A model generated the notes under the pieces. The model searched no databases and was not told where the DNA came from. It worked only from the letters and a program-made list of their open reading frames with translations. From Balanoglossus misakiensis (Eukaryota > Hemichordata), in contig CM082586.2 in the NCBI GenBank assembly GCA_040954595.2, forward strand, positions 11,036,001 through 11,100,000: a stretch of 64,000 nucleotides of DNA, given 5' to 3'. Positions 33,365 through 43,620 of this stretch are shown here, piece after piece; within the stretch, counting starts at the first letter, position 1; each line of letters starts with the position of its first letter. The translations under genes and the position numbers were made by a program.

Positions 33365-33960
33365 TTAATTAAATATTTTCATAAACCACACATTATAATC
33401 AAATTTTAACTCGTATGTAATGAATAATCGTCTCAACATAAGAGCTGCTAAGGCTAGACTCAACAGCACTATCAACACGAAAGAATTACTATTTTCTTGC
33501 TGACGTATCTGGCGATTATTCTGATTTGATAGTGTGTCGTTTCTTCTTCTGGGTTGCTCATACCCTTGCTGGCTGACATTTCTTTGTCGTATGTTTGTCT
33601 CTGTGGTAGCATTGTCATTGGCATTTCTCTGGGGGTGTTTTCTGTGTTGGCAGTTGCAGGTTCTGGTGCTAGGGGAGTGTTGACATCTGCCTGGGGTGTT
33701 GCATCGGCTGGCGGTTGAACGGTGTTGTCGTTGTTCGATGCCGCATCTCTGTGTCGTGGCGGCTGTCCGGCTCCTGCAAACGCAGCGTACTGAGACACGA
33801 ATGGGTTCGGGTATGACATCTGCTGGAAGTGTTGCTGGTATGCTGCGGCTGGATAGGGTGGGGGTTGTTGGTTCGCAGAAGCTACAGGCTGGGGTGTGTT
33901 TGTGCTTGTGCTTGTTGTGGCAGTATCAGCAGAGGTTGCTATGCTTTTCTTTGTCTCTTC
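33365..33960 (-). CDS. UBE2J1: Ubiquitin-conjugating enzyme E2 J1, last coding exon
   Basis: UBE2J1 is a tail-anchored ER E2 that works in ER-associated degradation with membrane E3 ligases. The exon begins after a pyrimidine-rich acceptor (TTTTTATCCTCCACAG on minus, cut at 33960/33961). It encodes a Pro/Gln/Asn-rich linker (ETKKSIATSADT..., QQPPPYPAAAYQQHFQQ) and ends with the membrane anchor LIVLLSLALAALMLRR plus a short luminal tail, stop at 33365-33367. This closely follows the vertebrate UBE2J1 C-terminus (LIV-L-LALAAL--RR followed by E--FD), here with about ten extra residues. Linker and anchor lie in two frames. The switch fits loss of one base in the five-G run 33631-33635, after which ...NTENTP continues as QRNANDNATTET. 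This could be assembly error or a real lesion. The catalytic UBC exons are not in view; they should lie at higher coordinates on this strand. Confidence 0.85.
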
Positions 33961-35239
33961 CTGTGGAGGATAAAAAGAACACAGTGTTTTTGCAAAGGTC
34001 GGGGAACACTGGTAATGGATTTGGGAACCCCGTTAATATTCCTATAACCTCCTAATATAACCACATTGATACACCCAGGGGAACCCCGGTAAAATGACTG
34101 GGGAACTCTGGTAGACTGCCTGACCACTGTGACATTGGCCTTGTTCTGTTGTTTTAATTCGGAGTGACTGGGGTACTCCGGTAGATTTTATCTAGGTACC
34201 GCCCTTAACAAAAACACTAGAACAGAATCACAATTTGGAAGGCATGAGAGGCAAATACCATTTAAGGATGTACACGCACAACATAAACTGATAAACAGTG
34301 CATGTGTGTCTGTTCCTGAAAGGATTACATCGATAATTGCCAGAAAACAAACTTCTACTATTGTCTTTTTCACGAAATTTTACACATAGCTCAGTCAAGT
34401 AAACGTAAATTCATTGGTCAAAAAAAATTATGTGGTCACCAAGCTCTATTATGAGATAAATTGCGTTAAAATCTTCGCCCATAGACAAACCATTGGTGAA
34501 AAATGCTGAGACAGCAAATTTCTTCTATTATCAACTAAATTCATGGCTCTGTATTTTTTTTAAAAAGGGCAATGACCCCTACAATTTTTAACGAATTCTC
34601 ATTATACATACACAGCATAATCCAAAAATCCACAATTAAAAGAATGACAATACTTTCAACGTGTATAATACCAGCATACACCTGTTTCAAGTCCAGTGTC
34701 CTAATACACCATCATCATGAATTGGAACTCAAAGCAAGGCCAATGAGCAAACCCAGATTGACAACTCATTACACCAGCAAAGTGGTTTCTTTATGGAAGT
34801 GGTGGTACCAATAAATACTTTATTCAAGGTAAGAATTTCTTATTGTAGCAGTATTTTCATTTCCATTCATGTTTTAAAGGCCTTTTTTGTAGATTCTGAG
34901 TTTCTATGCCAGACAAAGTATGATTATTTTTCCACTAATGCAGCCTGAATTAAAGTCAACATTTTTCACCATAGGTCTTTCTATGTTATTTTTCTATAGG
35001 CATGGACACATTTAAGTTTATCTCAAAACTGAGCACAGTGGTGAGCCTACAACTTATATGAATCACTCAATTTAATTTCATTTGGATGAGTTATGAGTGA
35101 AACTTCTTAAAATTACAATAGTAGAAAAGGGTTTTCTATCAATTCTTAATGTTATCCTATGGGAAGAAACACATTCCATGAGCTCATACATGTAGTGTGT
35201 GCCATTCTTAACCCTTTCAGTATTATATGAATCAGATAT
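33961..35239. other. UBE2J1 intron/upstream DNA with dispersed repeats
   Basis: No further E2 exon was recognised. 34840-35175 and, inverted, 34263-34400 are related to 43945-44290; shared phrases are AAGGATGTAC, GACAATAGTAGAA-like and CCTATGGGAAGA. The frame 34572-34814 has no resemblance to a family. Confidence 0.5.
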
Positions 35240-35460
35240 AGAAGCTTGTTCAACGTCCCGTTGCGGCCAAGCCAATCAGATTGCACGTTATGTCAATCAA
35301 AACTGAAGGATACCTAAAGTTCTCTATAAGGCACCGTCTGATTGGTTTACTAGAGTTTTCAACGGGAGCTTCTATGGGAGTTGGTCAGATGTAGTGTGAG
35401 GCGACAGTATAAGAATACCGTACTGCGAAGTAAAAGACGTCGCCGTACCCTACATCTGAT
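35240..35460. repeat. Two adjacent foldback structures
   Basis: AGAAGCT, CCCGTTG and CCAATCAGA (35240-35280) are mirrored as TCTGATTGG, CAACGGG and AGCTTCT (35331-35373). Directly next, TCAGATGTAG (35385) with GGCGAC is mirrored by GTCGCC and CTACATCTGA (to about 35460). The plus-strand frame 35381-35740 starts inside this structure and is not supported as a gene. Confidence 0.7.
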
Positions 35461-36293
35461 TTTAATCAGATTGTATGCACACATAAGCTGGTTTAGAATA
35501 CTGATAAACCCTGATGAAACAATCTCAGTAAAATATATACAGATGAGAATGAGAATGCAGTTAAAGTTAAATATACATTCGTTGTATCTTTTGGCTTTAT
35601 TTCCAGTATTTTTGTTCTATGTAGCAAATGCGATTTCATGTTCTACTCCACACAGATTGTTACTTGTCAGCACAGAATGTATGTGTATAATGGCCATTGT
35701 CATTGTTGACAATAATTCATGGATTCTAGTCTGGACTTAAATTCCAATTTGGCACAATAACAATGCTGACCATACACATATATGTTTCATCATGTTTCGG
35801 GAATTTGCACAAGAAACTGCTAAACAAAGATACTGAAAACATAGGAAAAAGGTAAAGGTAATGGAGCTTTAATTACAATTCACACTGTATACAAAATCCA
35901 TGTAAAAATTCAAAATACTGGATTTGTCAGCTTCAACTGATATGAGGGTCACACAAGAAATTGCTAAAACGTCTCAGATCAAATACTGGCATAAATTATT
36001 ATTGGTGAATGGTTTAAGTGGTCCTGAATCTTCTCAGATTTGAGACACGTCTCTTACCAGGTTCACACAGGGTAAAATTTGAGACACTATTAGTCTATGG
36101 TAAACACAGAGCGTTAATACTTTGGGGGGGGGGGGTTAGCTGGGCAGGCCCGCCCTCCTTTATTTTTTGCCACCCTGCTATCTTACGCGCCGCCCTGCTT
36201 TCTTTTCATTCCCGCCTTGGTAAATATTTATTGTTTCTGGTGCACGCTCCCGCATGCGGCTGGCATTTGAGAGAATGATATTTATTCAGTTTA
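35461..36293. other. Non-coding stretch with a dispersed repeat
   Basis: 35945-36125 is a copy of the repeat at 31940-32260. A 13-G run follows at 36124. No exon was assigned before the acceptor at about 36293. Confidence 0.45.
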
Positions 36294-36689
36294 GGGATGT
36301 TTTGTCGCCTTTGTACAAAACACAAGCAGAAGGCCAAGTGCGGAGGGACTTGGGTTACAACATCTCCATGTACATGTACCACCCTTCGCGAAGACAAACT
36401 CAAGCAGCATGAAGAGACGATTATCGACCGGGCGGCAATGCAGCTTGACGCCGAGGCAGCAGTTATCGAGAACAGCAGCGGTCTTGTGGCTGCATTTGAC
36501 AAGGTCATCACCTTTGAGACGCAAGCCTTCATGCATCGGCGTCCTACGATGCATGTATTTTCTCATGCACAGAGAATTGCCGCACACCACCAACTTCATC
36601 CATGTTTTGGAATTGGCAAAGTCCCTCGGGTGTTCATTCCTTGGTACTCTCAGCAGTGATGACCACAACTATAATGGTTTATTGCATTG
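36294..36689 (+). pseudogene. hAT-transposase-related gene, first visible exon (frameshifted)
   Basis: The exon follows a TTTATTCAGTTTAG acceptor and ends before GTAAGTAGG (GT at 36690). Its start reads MFCRLCTKHKQK, resembling the N-terminal zinc-binding region of hAT-derived proteins of the C17orf113/ZMYM-type group. It continues to LVAAFDKVITFETQAF. Near 36532 the sense frame changes: the next frame gives MYFLMHRELPHTTNF and LELAKSLG, the conserved 'reduced-access IPHTTKF' segment of that group. The outgoing phase also does not fit the next exon. Such proteins derive from hAT transposases; whether this copy was a domesticated gene or a transposon is unknown. Confidence 0.6.
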
Positions 36690-36888
36690 GTAAGTAGGTC
36701 TACTGATTTTTGTGCAGATCTAAATTGTAGGCAATGTAGTAACATTTATTTAAACCTGGTTGTTTTCAAGAAAGGATCACTGTTTAAGCAATAGTGTTAC
36801 ACTCAATAAAGAATAATTACTGTACAAATTACTGTGAATTTTGATAAGTTTAATCTGAAGAGTAATTTTCATTTATTTTATTTTTCAG

Positions 36889-37056
36889 GCAAAGTCATCC
36901 GTGATGAGATTTTAGAGAAGATGAAAGGAAGTAACTTCTATTCACTGTTAATAGATGAAAACAACTAATGTGGCTGTATTGAAGCAATTAATCATCTATT
37001 CCAAGTACACCTTGAAGTCTGGGAAGTCAGTTGTGTCTTTCCTTGGAGTTAAAGAA
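36889..37056 (+). pseudogene. hAT-transposase-related gene, second exon (1-nt insertion)
   Basis: Bounded by TATTTTATTTTTCAG and GTAAGTGG. It reads KVIRDEILEKMKGSNFYSLL then IDE, the start of the RNase H-like catalytic domain, where hAT-related proteins have an acidic residue in an '-DE(T/S)TD' context. Four As at 36958-36961 throw the frame off. With three, the reading would continue TTNVAVLKQLIIYSKYTLKSG and end in KE, in phase with the next exon. The lesion is therefore a single inserted A, biological or from assembly. Confidence 0.7.
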
Positions 37057-37230
37057 GTAAGTGGAAAGTTTTTCAATTTTTAAGTCTACACTGAATTAAA
37101 AACATACGATTAAACATGTTTTTGAGTGACCTCATTTAATTGATTTTGCTGACTAGTTATTTCAGGTGAGACAAACATTGAGTTGTACATTGCATGTGTT
37201 AACATCAAGGTTTTATTTTCACTGTTTTAG

Positions 37231-37386
37231 GTTGGTGATGGCAGAGCAGACACCATTGCACAGTCAGTGAAAGAGTTTTCTTCAGAGAATGGTATTGTCT
37301 TAAGAGATCGTCTGTCTGCTTTGGGCAGTGATGGTGCTCCTGTTATGCTAGGACAGAAAGGAGGGGTGGCTACCAAACTAAAAGAA
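37231..37386 (+). pseudogene. hAT-transposase-related gene, third exon (intact frame)
   Basis: Bounded by CACTGTTTTAG and GTGAGTGAA. All 52 codons are open, from VGDGRADTIAQSV to LGSDGAPVMLGQKGGVATKL. The motif LGSDGA-VM-G--GGVA is highly typical of the hAT-derived C17orf113/ZMYM6-like proteins. The incoming phase fits the second exon. The downstream part of the gene should follow but is replaced by the repeat starting at 37480. No later exon was found before the window end. Confidence 0.75.
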
Positions 37387-38195
37387 GTGAGTGAAATTTT
37401 GAGTTGTGAAGACATTGTGATTTTGTAAGTTTTTAGTTGGTGTCTTTATATCGTGACAATAATAATAGTAATAATTAAAGCTGCAAGCAGCATTGAATGG
37501 GCCCAAGCATAGAGATAATAACCATTAGACTCCATTCAGGGTTGTACCATTCAATTGCGTAGGCTGTATTTGCTCTGGATGTGGAGATATGGGGAAGTAG
37601 GCAACCACCCGAAATGGATGTCCTACAAGTACAAACACAACAACCACAAGTGAACTTCTACGTTATGTAAGGACTTCAGTTAAGTACTTCAAAGGTCAGC
37701 TGAGGGTACCCAAAAATTGGGCCAAAAATTTGGATTCCTATTTGGTTCATATTCAAGACAACGGAAAATTCTCGCCCTTTGGGTTTTTAAAATTAGGTAT
37801 GGCCATAATAATGAGTTACGCAAGTAAGTTACAGGTGGCCCTAGGAATTTAGCATTTCATGACGGTCCTACCCTACCCCTCCAAACACGTGGCTATATAT
37901 GATGTGCATGCTAACATATGGAAAGCAGGTCAATGGACACCTGAGGTCATTCAAAAATTTGACAGAAAAATTTCATTCCTGTTTATGTCTTGTGCAACAA
38001 ATCCTACATTTGCAGCCCTTTCACTTTGCCTAACATTAGGTATGCACGTAATACATGAATCAAGCAGGTGTCAAAGGTATCCCCCTGTATTTGGCATTTC
38101 ATGATAGTTTCATCCCTCCAAATACCAAAGCTGCACCTGTACAACGGGATGAGATATGGCACTCTATGACAGAGGTCATCCAAATCACCTTATAC

Positions 38196-39085
38196 ATCAA
38201 TCAATCAATCAATCAGAGAAATTTGTATAGCGCCAGTATCTATAACAAGTGTCATACTCAAAGGCGCTTGTGCTCATTGGCCCACACCATATGCTCTTGC
38301 GAAATAATGCGTCTTCAGTCTTTTCTTAAAGATACTCAAACTTGGAGCTTGACGAATGTTCCACAGTTTCGTTGCAGCATGAGAGAATGCTCGGCCACCG
38401 TATGAAGAACGTTTGTACATTGTAGTGCATAAAAGGCTCTTATTAGCTGAACGAAGCCTGCGACCAGGAGAATATGTCCGAATGAGATCGCGGATATAGT
38501 TCGGAGCGAGATTATTTAAGGCTTTGTATGTGAGCAGATTTATTTTATACTCTATCCTGTGGCGAACTGGTAACCAATGAAGAAGTTGAAGAACTGGCGT
38601 TATATGGGCAGACTTCCTGGACCGAGTTATGATTCTTGCAGCTGTATTTTGTGTGCGTTGTAGAAGGTTCAGACTGCGTTCTGGTATACCATACAGTAAT
38701 GCATTACCATAGTCGAGTTTCGCTGCCAAAATAGCATGAATCACTGTTTGACATGTTGCTTTGTTAAGAAATTTCCTGATTTGTCCGACACGGCGAAAGT
38801 GGTAATATATTGATTGACAAGTTTTCTTGATGTGATCTTTATACATGTGCGTATTGTCAAATATTACACCAATATTGCGAGCTGATTTAACGACGGGAAC
38901 AGAGCTTGAACCAATGGTAATCTTGTCAATAGCATCAGCAGAGTGATGAAATTGTGAACGAATAAGTAGAATCTCAGTTTTTGGAGTCGTTGAGTTGAAG
39001 CTTGTTTTGGGTCATCCAGTCCTTAAGATCACGGATACAGGCCTCAATGGACATTTGGGCACAAACCAACTGACACTTACATTCG
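38196..39085 (-). mobile_element. 5'-truncated CR1-type LINE inserted in the modular repeat
   Basis: On the minus strand, 39060-38274 encodes the C-terminal third of an ORF2: the end of the palm/thumb region (LKDWMTQNKLQLND, then ILLIRS) followed by ARNIGVIFD. It continues through LDYGNALLYGIP, LQRTQNTAARIIT, LLHWLPVRHRIEYKI, YSPGRRLRS and FKKRLKTHYF. One extra A at about 38983-38987 shifts the frame between NDS and TEI. After the stop come GGCGCTATACAAATT and a (TGAT)n tail, the usual 3' end. The host module is split: GAGGTCATCCAAATCACC before it, and the rest resumes near 39090. Confidence 0.85.
38274..39060 (-). pseudogene. LINE ORF2 C-terminal fragment
   Basis: Coding part of the LINE at 38196-39085. 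The longest intact stretch (190 codons, 38846-38274) ends with the tail-region pattern SYGGRAFSHAATKLWN and IFKKRLKTHYF found at the end of CR1/Jockey-type ORF2. The reverse transcriptase YADD core and the endonuclease are absent, so no activity is expected. Confidence 0.85.
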
Positions 39086-39479
39086 TCCCTGTGGAACAAA
39101 AACCAGCCCTATCGCCCTGTTGGTTAGTGTCTAATTAAATGTACAAAATCAATGACTTAGGCAGGTGCAACAGACGACCCCGCCTTTGGTATATCATTAT
39201 GGTCCCATCCGTATATGCCCCCCCCCCTCCCAAGCCAAAGCTGCATGCATCTGCTGTGGATGCTCACTAAGCAAAAGTAGGTGAAAGGTCACATAAGGTC
39301 GCCCACAACTTGACGGGAAAATCGGACTTCATATTGATCCATGTGCAACAAATAGCACGCTACCACCCCTTTCATTGACCCCACAATTACGCATGCACAT
39401 AATTATTGAGTTATGCAGGTGTCACAGGTGACACCCGAATCGGGTGTATTATTTTAGTCCCATACAGCTGCATGTAGCT

Positions 39480-39754
39480 GCGTGCCGTTACGGGCGACCT
39501 GATAACCCACACGGCCACCTGCGGGCCGACCCCCATACTGAACGTCCAGTTGCAACATCACGACTGAAGTAGGAACTTTTGAACGGCAACGAAGCCTGAT
39601 CTCTGATTATTGCTGGTACCATACTCCTGTCGTGCAAGAAAATCACTGGTCTGCTGACGTATTTCAGCCAATTTCCCAAACTACTATCCACTACATGTGA
39701 CTACAATGCTAATGAAACCTCCCACAACATTAGCGACTTAGGGTCAAAGTCCAC
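39480..39754. repeat. Left of two direct repeats around the large LINE fragment
   Basis: AATCACTGGTCTGCTGACGT, ATTTCAGCC and CCACAACATTA...GGTCAAAGTCC match 42370-42490 in order and orientation, with moderate divergence. Confidence 0.7.
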
Positions 39755-42298
39755 TGTTTAAAATTTTTTCATCGGTTTTACTTTAAAGGATGCCCACAAA
39801 CTGCAACAGTAAATATTACTACAATATGCCAAAAATAAAACTTTCTTCACATCTTGACTAAAATGTTGAAAATGTCTCAATAGCATGTTTGCTCTAACAC
39901 AAAATGCTCTTCTCTGTCGTTCAATATCTTCATTATCACAACCCTCACAAGATATAACGTGGCCCAGATAGGTGTGTACAGGTACAAACTTTAAAGTGAT
40001 GTCATTAAGTTTAACCGAAGGAATTCTTTGAACGCTCATATTCTTCCCATTAAAAAGCATGCACACAGTTTTACTAGAATTATAAATTATATCATAATCC
40101 TTGCCATAAATTTCACAAATTCTAAGAAGACGGTGTAGACCCTTAATACTTGGACTGAGTAGAGTCATGTCGTCAGCGTAACCTAAAGTGTTAGCGCTGA
40201 CACCACACATGGTACAGCCAACTTTGGCTTTACAGAGTGCATTGATAAGATCATCAATGTAGACATTAAAAAGATAGGGAGAGAGTACTCCCCCTTGTCT
40301 TACACCGTTAGAAACAGAAAACAACTCTGAGGTTTCATTACCCCACAACACAGTAAACAATTGATTTCTGTACCATTAAAGGTCACATGTCATGCTTTGG
40401 AAAGTTTTCATTTTTCCACGTCAAAAGCTCACCTAGGGTACCTGTCTATGCATTGCCTATTGTGTCGGTTCCGAAAAATGTGCACGAATGCCGGAATTTG
40501 CCACCTTTTTTCATGCCTGTGATCGGGGAGCCACTTCGCACTCGAGCCAGGCGAAGGTATTTGCATATGGACAAACAAGTACACTATGTCGTAGTGTACC
40601 ATTCTGTTTACAGTAAAGTGTAATTATCGGTCCATGAGTAATTAAGTCCACAGACAAAGATAAGCTATATAAACAGTGTTCAAAGCAAAGGAAGCCCTTG
40701 CCTCACATTGCAGGCAGAGGATTTACAAAGGTGTGAAAGACTATTTGTCCACATCAAGATAAGTCTTCGGCTTAACTTCGAAAAGCCAAAAAAAATCGAC
40801 TGAGTTGGGTTAGGGGTACACGCCCACCCGCCACTTTTACTTGCTTGTTATCTAAGCACAAGGGGCAAAACGCATTGCAAGATAGTAACATACGTTAACT
40901 TCAAGACCCAAATAGTGATTTTACGCGTGGTTGTATAGGGCATGGCATGGGACCTTTAATATAAAATTCGTACAGCATACAAGGGAACATTCCTGTCGAT
41001 GAGCTTGTTAATCAGTTTAAAGTGATTAACTCTGTCAAAAGCTTTTGAAGCATCCAGAAAACAAGTAAACACTGGTCTTCCATTGCTGGTGTAGTAGCTA
41101 ATGATTTCTTTAAATGCAAATAAACACAGGTCAGTTGAATGTTCTCGCTTGAAACCAAATTGTAAATAATGAGAGGTAAGAAACTCCTCACAACGAGAAA
41201 GTAAAATAGGCTCAAAAACTTTAGAGAAAACAGTTGCTAGTGCTATCGGCCGGTAGTTACTGGCATCACTACAAAGCTTAGTTTTATCCTTAATTGGAAC
41301 TAAAATAACTTTGATAGCCTCAGTTTGCAGGTAACCATGAACAATCAAGTCAAAATGGGTAAAATAGAGGAGTCTGAGAATTTGAGGTGCTCAGCTGAAA
41401 TATTGTCAATGCCAGCTGTCTTATCGTCAGGTAACTTATGTATAGCAGAAATTACTTCTTCTTCAGAAACATACATATCAGAAGAAAATTTAACATACTT
41501 CATTTTCTCCTCGATGTCATTTTTACCAGTCTGAGCCTGGACAGAATTCAAAATATCACTGAAATGCTTGTGCCACATAATTGCAATTTCACTCTCACCA
41601 GTCGCTCCACCTACAGTGTCAGAAAGCGGCATTTTTCTGCTAGTTTGCTTTCTGACTTCCTTCCAGAAGTCGTTCTGTTTGTGGCAGCGTAAATTGTCAG
41701 CCATCTTGTCAGCCCTATTTTGATTCTCAATCTTTTTACAAGCACGTAAAGCATACTTAAAACGAGCTCTGGAAGATTTCATGGTTTCAAAAAGCGGGCC
41801 TTGTTAAGGTTTACCCCCATTAACCCATAATAAAAACATGGAACGGGCATAGTCGTGACTTTCTTTTACAAAATCGTTCCAGCCATGCACAACATGAACT
41901 TTCTGGTGAAACTTACGCCTAATGGTATCTTTTGCAGCACAATTCAATGCGTCCACAACACTACTATAACAAGTATCAATTGCCTGTAAATGCGAAGGGT
42001 ATGTACAGTTCACATTAGTGCAGAATAACTCTTCGGATATATTAATCTTATCAACCTTGGCTTTGGTACAACGGGTGTAGGCGGATATATTCTGCTGTGA
42101 CAATTTTTTCCAATCAACTCGAAAATTACATTGCTTGAAGGAACTACTGCTGAAGCATTCATCAGCAGAAGTGTTGAAATGAACCTCTATTGAAACAGGA
42201 ATATGGTCGGAGTCAACAACATTGCAAAGACTCGAAATTGAAAGAACATTGCTATAAAAAATTTTAGTGGTAACACAGTGGTCAATCCAAACTCAGCG
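39755..42298 (-). pseudogene. LINE ORF2 fragment: endonuclease end, reverse transcriptase, interrupted
   Basis: On the minus strand from 42298, the end of an APE-type endonuclease is visible (WIDHCV and SDHIPV-like motifs). Next comes a linker (HGWNDFVKESHDYAR, SRARFKYALRACKK) with a frame change near 41800. The reverse transcriptase follows: NYRPIALATVFSKVFE, FGFKREHSTDLCL and FLDASKAFDRV (first catalytic Asp), then after the 576-bp insertion SNGVRQGGVLSPYLF and GYADDMTLL (catalytic pair). It stops after SLWASFKVKP. The thumb end and 3' UTR are missing, as is the N-terminal endonuclease, so both ends are cut, unlike a normal 5'-truncated LINE. It is probably of the CR1/Jockey group; clade not assigned. 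Confidence 0.88.
40380..40955. mobile_element. 576-bp TTAA-flanked element inserted in the LINE reverse transcriptase
   Basis: TTAA stands at 40376-40379 and 40956-40959. The inverted ends are AGGTCACATGTCATGC and GCATGGCATGGGACCT, with three mismatches in sixteen. The LINE frame is the same on both sides when one TTAA is removed, apart from one stop at the joint. This confirms the element as a later insertion. No transposase frame. Its target site puts it with piggyBac/Kolobok-type MITEs. Confidence 0.92.
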
Positions 42299-42304
42299 TA
42301 ATTC

Positions 42305-42490
42305 AATAAAACGCCCTAACACAGCCTGAACTCCGATAATGTGTTGTCCCAAAATTCATTCCGTGGAAAATAATCACTGGTCTGTTTACGTATTTCAGCC
42401 GATTTTCCAAGGACTACTGCAACCCGCCAGAAGTGAGTAGCCTGCTAATGAGATCTCCACAACATTACGTAATGACGGTCAAAGTCCGAT
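42305..42490. repeat. Right of two direct repeats around the large LINE fragment
   Basis: Matches 39560-39740: CAGCCTGA, AATCACTGGTCTG, CGTATTTCAGCC, CTCCACAACATTA and GGTCAAAGTCC in the same order. Confidence 0.7.
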
Positions 42491-43249
42491 GCCCCAGTGT
42501 CCGTCCTCAGCCCACCAAAAAATGCGAAAAAATATTACAAAAATCTTCTTCTCAAAATCGACGTGGCCTAGGACCTTGAAATTTGGCACAGGGGATTTTG
42601 GCCACATGGTCTACAAAAATCGCGAAAAGAATGTACATGCCCCCATTAACGTGCAAATTAGGTCAATTTGAAAATTTCGCTCGATTATAGCCACAAAGTC
42701 ACGTGACTAATTACAAATTCAAAGGGCAGGTGCACCAGTACTCATGGGCCCCAACCACCGTGCCAAATTTGGAGGCGCACCTGCCGGAATTTCAGAGAAA
42801 AACGGGCGCAAAAAAACGACTCAAGAAGAAAGAAGACAAACTCCAGCAATAACAGAAGGGGACCAAGCGCCTGAGGGCTCTTGGTCCCCTAAATATGGGA
42901 CTAAACTTGACAGATACCCGGAATATTTTCCTATTTAGGATACCTGGTTGCATTTCCACCTAAAGGCGTCCTATTGGCGTGGAAATTTTATAACTTGAAA
43001 TCGTTTGACTGGGTGATAGGTATTAATATCTTATGATGTTATAAAACACTTGGCTCGCCAAAGGTAAGGACCGATTATAGCGTCAGTCGTGTCATAAAAT
43101 CTATATGAACGTCATGGGTCAATAAACTTGATGGTCCAATAAAATTTAATGGTTCGTAAAACTATTGTGTCCAATGTCTGCAGAGTATACTGGCTGCAAC
43201 ATGTGTATGAGTCAGGATTAACGGCTGTAGCCATCAACCCAAAAGGTGA
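42491..43249. other. End of the modular repeat, then unassigned DNA
   Basis: Contains the terminal hairpin at 42858-42889. After 42890 no gene or repeat boundary was recognised. Confidence 0.5.
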
Positions 43250-43560
43250 ACGTCCTATTCTCACTAACTTAAATAGGTTTTGCGACCTAGTTGAGTGATA
43301 AAAACCTTATGATAAAGTCGACACAATTTCAAGATGACGATGTGCAAATGAGAGTTCATAAGCTAAAGTAAAGTTCAATGAATTCTATACAAAGTTCAAA
43401 AAAGATTTTTTACTAAAGGAAGACATGAACAAACTGATATCGTCTCTTCATATTCGTACATGTCCAACTGTTGTGATTTGACCCCCCCCCCCATGGTACA
43501 TGAACCTATTACTTAGTACACACTTAAACAATTGGCATTTGAAGTGCCTTGCTTGACAGT
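43250..43560. repeat. Third, diverged copy of part of the segmental duplication
   Basis: GAGTGATAAAAACCTTATGA, AATTTCAAGATG, GAGAGTTCATAAGCTAAAGT and TGTGATTTGACCCCC follow the order of 21378-21660 and of 14085-15150, with many substitutions and a shorter spacer. Confidence 0.65.
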
Positions 43561-43620
43561 GTTTAATGCGGTGGTCAGCCGCGTTTATCTCTCGCCACTT
43601 CATGCATCATGTCGCCTTAA

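Larger units (their letters stand above)
37480..42889. mobile_element. Composite modular repeat with hairpins at both ends, host of nested insertions
   Basis: It starts with a self-complementary GCTGCAAGCAGC (37480-37491), followed by ATTGAATGGGCCCAAGC. It ends with a perfect 10-bp hairpin, GGGGACCAAG (42858-42867) and CTTGGTCCCC (42880-42889), followed by TAA. The body has related modules of about 240 bp: GCAGGTG..., GGCATTTCATGA..., CCCTCCAA..., GAGGTCAT..., TTGTGCAACAAAT.... They are seen at 37800-38045, 38046-38195 continuing at 39090, and 39165-39415. Two LINE fragments lie within. That the two hairpins belong to one element is an inference from orientation and similar subterminal words (GGGCCCAAGC and GGGGACCAAGCGC). 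The class is unknown; a Helitron-like origin is one option because of the 3' hairpin followed by CTAA. Confidence 0.55.

Noticed and set aside
33696-34055. Plus-strand frames of 119 and 72 codons opposite the UBE2J1 exon
   Set aside because: Antisense shadows of the UBE2J1 coding exon.
35381-35740. 119-codon plus-strand frame with a hydrophobic segment
   Set aside because: Starts within a foldback structure and has no family resemblance or exon borders.
36206-36668. Minus-strand frames of 108 and 125 codons
   Set aside because: Antisense to the hAT-related exon, whose plus-strand reading matches a known protein group.
37859-38104. 81-codon frame in the modular repeat
   Set aside because: Same sequence modules recur with disrupted frames at 38046 and 39165, so it is not conserved as coding.
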